NCBI GenBank assembly: GCA_040776805.1
Contig: JAXGZS010000003.1
Location: 124,001 to 188,000 of the forward strand
Direction: 5' to 3'
From: UBA7702 sp040776805
GTDB lineage: Bacteria > Bacillota > Dehalobacteriia > UBA7702
Length of the DNA: 64,000 bases
The notes beneath the pieces were generated by a model. That model did no database searches and was not told the origin of the DNA. It saw only the letters and a list, made by a program, of their open reading frames with translations. Every line of letters begins with the position of its first letter. Positions within the stretch are counted from its first letter, which is position 1. This document shows, piece after piece, positions 62,899 through 64,000 of the stretch. A program made the translations under genes and the position numbers.

Positions 62899-64000
62899 TT
62901 ACAAATGGATCAGTTTTCCGTAAAGATCAGCCACGTCCTGGGAAAACCGTCCCACGGAAAAGCGCTCCCGCACAGAAACGGCGGCGTTTTCACCGAGCTT
63001 TAACCGAAGCGTATCATCGCTAAGGAGCTGTTCAATACGTTCTTTGAACTCGCAAAAGGAATGATATTGAAAACCGTTATCGTTGTCACTGACGATATCT
63101 TTCAAACAGGGATCCGCTTTGGCCACCACAGGCAGTCCGCTGACCATCGCTTCAATATAGGTCAGTCCCTGGGTTTCGCTTTGTGAAGCGCTGACGAAAA
63201 CATCGCCCAAGCGGTAGTACTTCACGATTTCCGTCGGCGGTACCATGCCCGTGAAAATCACCCGGTCCGCGATGCTCATCGTTTGGGCGGTTTTTTCCAA
63301 TTTTCTACGATGGGGTCCGTCTCCCACCAAAAGCAACACAAAATCTCTTCGCTGCCAGCGGGAAAGAAGCTGAAACAGTTCTTCGATATTCTTTTCCTCC
63401 GCCAAGCGGCCAATGTAGAGCAGGACTTTTTGATCCGGTTTTATGCCGTGTTGGCTGCGGAGCATTTTCAGCTCCGCCTTGGCAAAGGTTTTCATAAAGG
63501 GGTTAAGGTCTAAACCCGAGGGAATGGTGGTGATCGGTTTCCTAATGCCGTAAGTTAAAAGCATGGTGCGGATTTTCTCGCTGGGTACGATGACGGCCTC
63601 TGTTTTGCCGAGAACTTTTCTGGAAAACAGCGCCGCTACCGCTTTTCCGAAATAGACATTGGGCGAAAAATAGTGGGTATAATCCTCGTAGACGGTGTGA
63701 TAGGTATGAATGATCGGCGTGCGACAGGCTTTGGCGATTTTTCGAGCCATGAAGAACGTGCTGAATTCGCACTGGCTGTGAATGATGTCGGGATGCCATC
63801 GGATCAGTTCGTAAATATAACGGTGAGCCAAGGCCATACGCATTCTGGCATCGGGATAGATCTTGCCCACACCGATGGAGCCAATATAAACCGCCCGCCC
63901 TTTTTTATAGGAATAGAGCGAACCGGAAAGCGTTAAGATACGAACCTCGTGGCCCAGTTCCGTGAGTCCCTTGGTAAGATTGACGACAGAGGTCACCACG
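62899..64000 (-). CDS. GT4-family glycosyltransferase, 5'-truncated by the window edge
   Basis: A GT-B fold glycosyltransferase of family 4. The visible 366 residues have SQCEFSTFF, THYFSPNVYF, PSGLD, the donor-site GRLAEEKNIEELF and the E-x7-E region SETQGLTYIEAMVSGLPVVAKA. The frame runs past base 64000, and relatives have about 10-15 more residues at the N-terminus (the type ending NGVVTS). The closest described relatives transfer glucose or galactose to diacylglycerol, or mannose to lipids in the cell envelope. The acceptor is not known here. Confidence 0.9.
   Translation of the reverse strand, partial: VVTSVVNLTKGLTELGHEVRILTLSGSLYSYKKGRAVYIGSIGVGKIYPDARMRMALAHRYIYELIRWHPDIIHSQCEFSTFFMARKIAKACRTPIIHTYHTVYEDYTHYFSPNVYFGKAVAALFSRKVLGKTEAVIVPSEKIRTMLLTYGIRKPITTIPSGLDLNPFMKTFAKAELKMLRSQHGIKPDQKVLLYIGRLAEEKNIEELFQLLSRWQRRDFVLLLVGDGPHRRKLEKTAQTMSIADRVIFTGMVPPTEIVKYYRLGDVFVSASQSETQGLTYIEAMVSGLPVVAKADPCLKDIVSDNDNGFQYHSFCEFKERIEQLLSDDTLRLKLGENAAVSVRERFSVGRFSQDVADLYGKLIHL

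Noticed and set aside
1..64000. CRISPR array, tRNA or rRNA genes, complete insertion sequences, prophage genes
   Set aside because: None was seen by reading; there are no regular spacers, tRNA-like CCA-ended cloverleafs, transposases or integrases.

Overview
The window reads as chromosome from an endospore-forming, strictly anaerobic Bacillota (Firmicutes) with a GC content near one half. The evidence is SpoIVA, a 21-codon SpoVM-like gene and SpoVB; a full six-subunit Rnf complex; an MttB/corrinoid demethylation cluster of the type seen in methylamine- and betaine-using acetogens; and the gene order miaB-ylbF-mutS-mutL-miaA-hfq-PLP lyase. A sporulating clostridial or negativicute lineage fits. 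I cannot decide between them from this sequence alone.

Layout. 1-5.5 kb: 3' part of spoIVA, dinG, a tiny spoVM-like gene and a lipoprotein with two similar halves. 5.5-8.5 kb: a sigma-A promoter and cobalamin riboswitch controlling a zinc dehydrogenase, a divergent TrpD-like phosphoribosyltransferase and a 60-aa protein, then a small membrane protein on the other strand. 8.5-12.2 kb: folE (frameshifted), a YpmA-like protein, lepB and surE, meeting spoVB tail to tail. 12.3-15.5 kb: an EF-G paralogue, a palindromic repeat element bracketed by two copies of a terminator hairpin, and a ZIP transporter. 15.7-24.4 kb: amidohydrolase, pyruvate carboxylase, DUF1015 and sdhCAB as one tight operon, probably feeding and running fumarate reduction. 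24.8-25.5 kb: lexA.

25.8-36 kb: a methyltransferase cluster on the minus strand (BCCT transporter, corrinoid protein, two MttB-family methyltransferases, a HyuA-type ASKHA ATPase, a second BCCT transporter). A PocR-AraC regulator is divergent to it across a spacer with three TTGCATC repeats. 36-48.2 kb: conserved tRNA-modification and mismatch-repair genes; mutS carries a one-base frameshift. 48.4-56.6 kb: rseC-like, rnfCDGEAB, apbE, NusG-II, Gx and EcfT as one minus-strand operon. 57-58.4 kb: an isolated glycosyltransferase-like gene with a possible attenuator leader. 58.5-62.9 kb: TPP riboswitch, cytX, thiM, thiE, HAD phosphatase, thiD. The window ends inside a GT4 glycosyltransferase.

The genes combine into a plausible anaerobic energy economy: quaternary-amine uptake and demethylation through a corrinoid protein, Rnf-coupled ion pumping, pyruvate carboxylation to C4 acids and fumarate reduction. 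B12-responsive and thiamine-responsive operons supply or remodel the cofactors. The least explained parts are the B12-riboswitch operon with the TrpD-like enzyme, the palindromic element at 14.4-14.6 kb, and the MttB/HyuA cluster.
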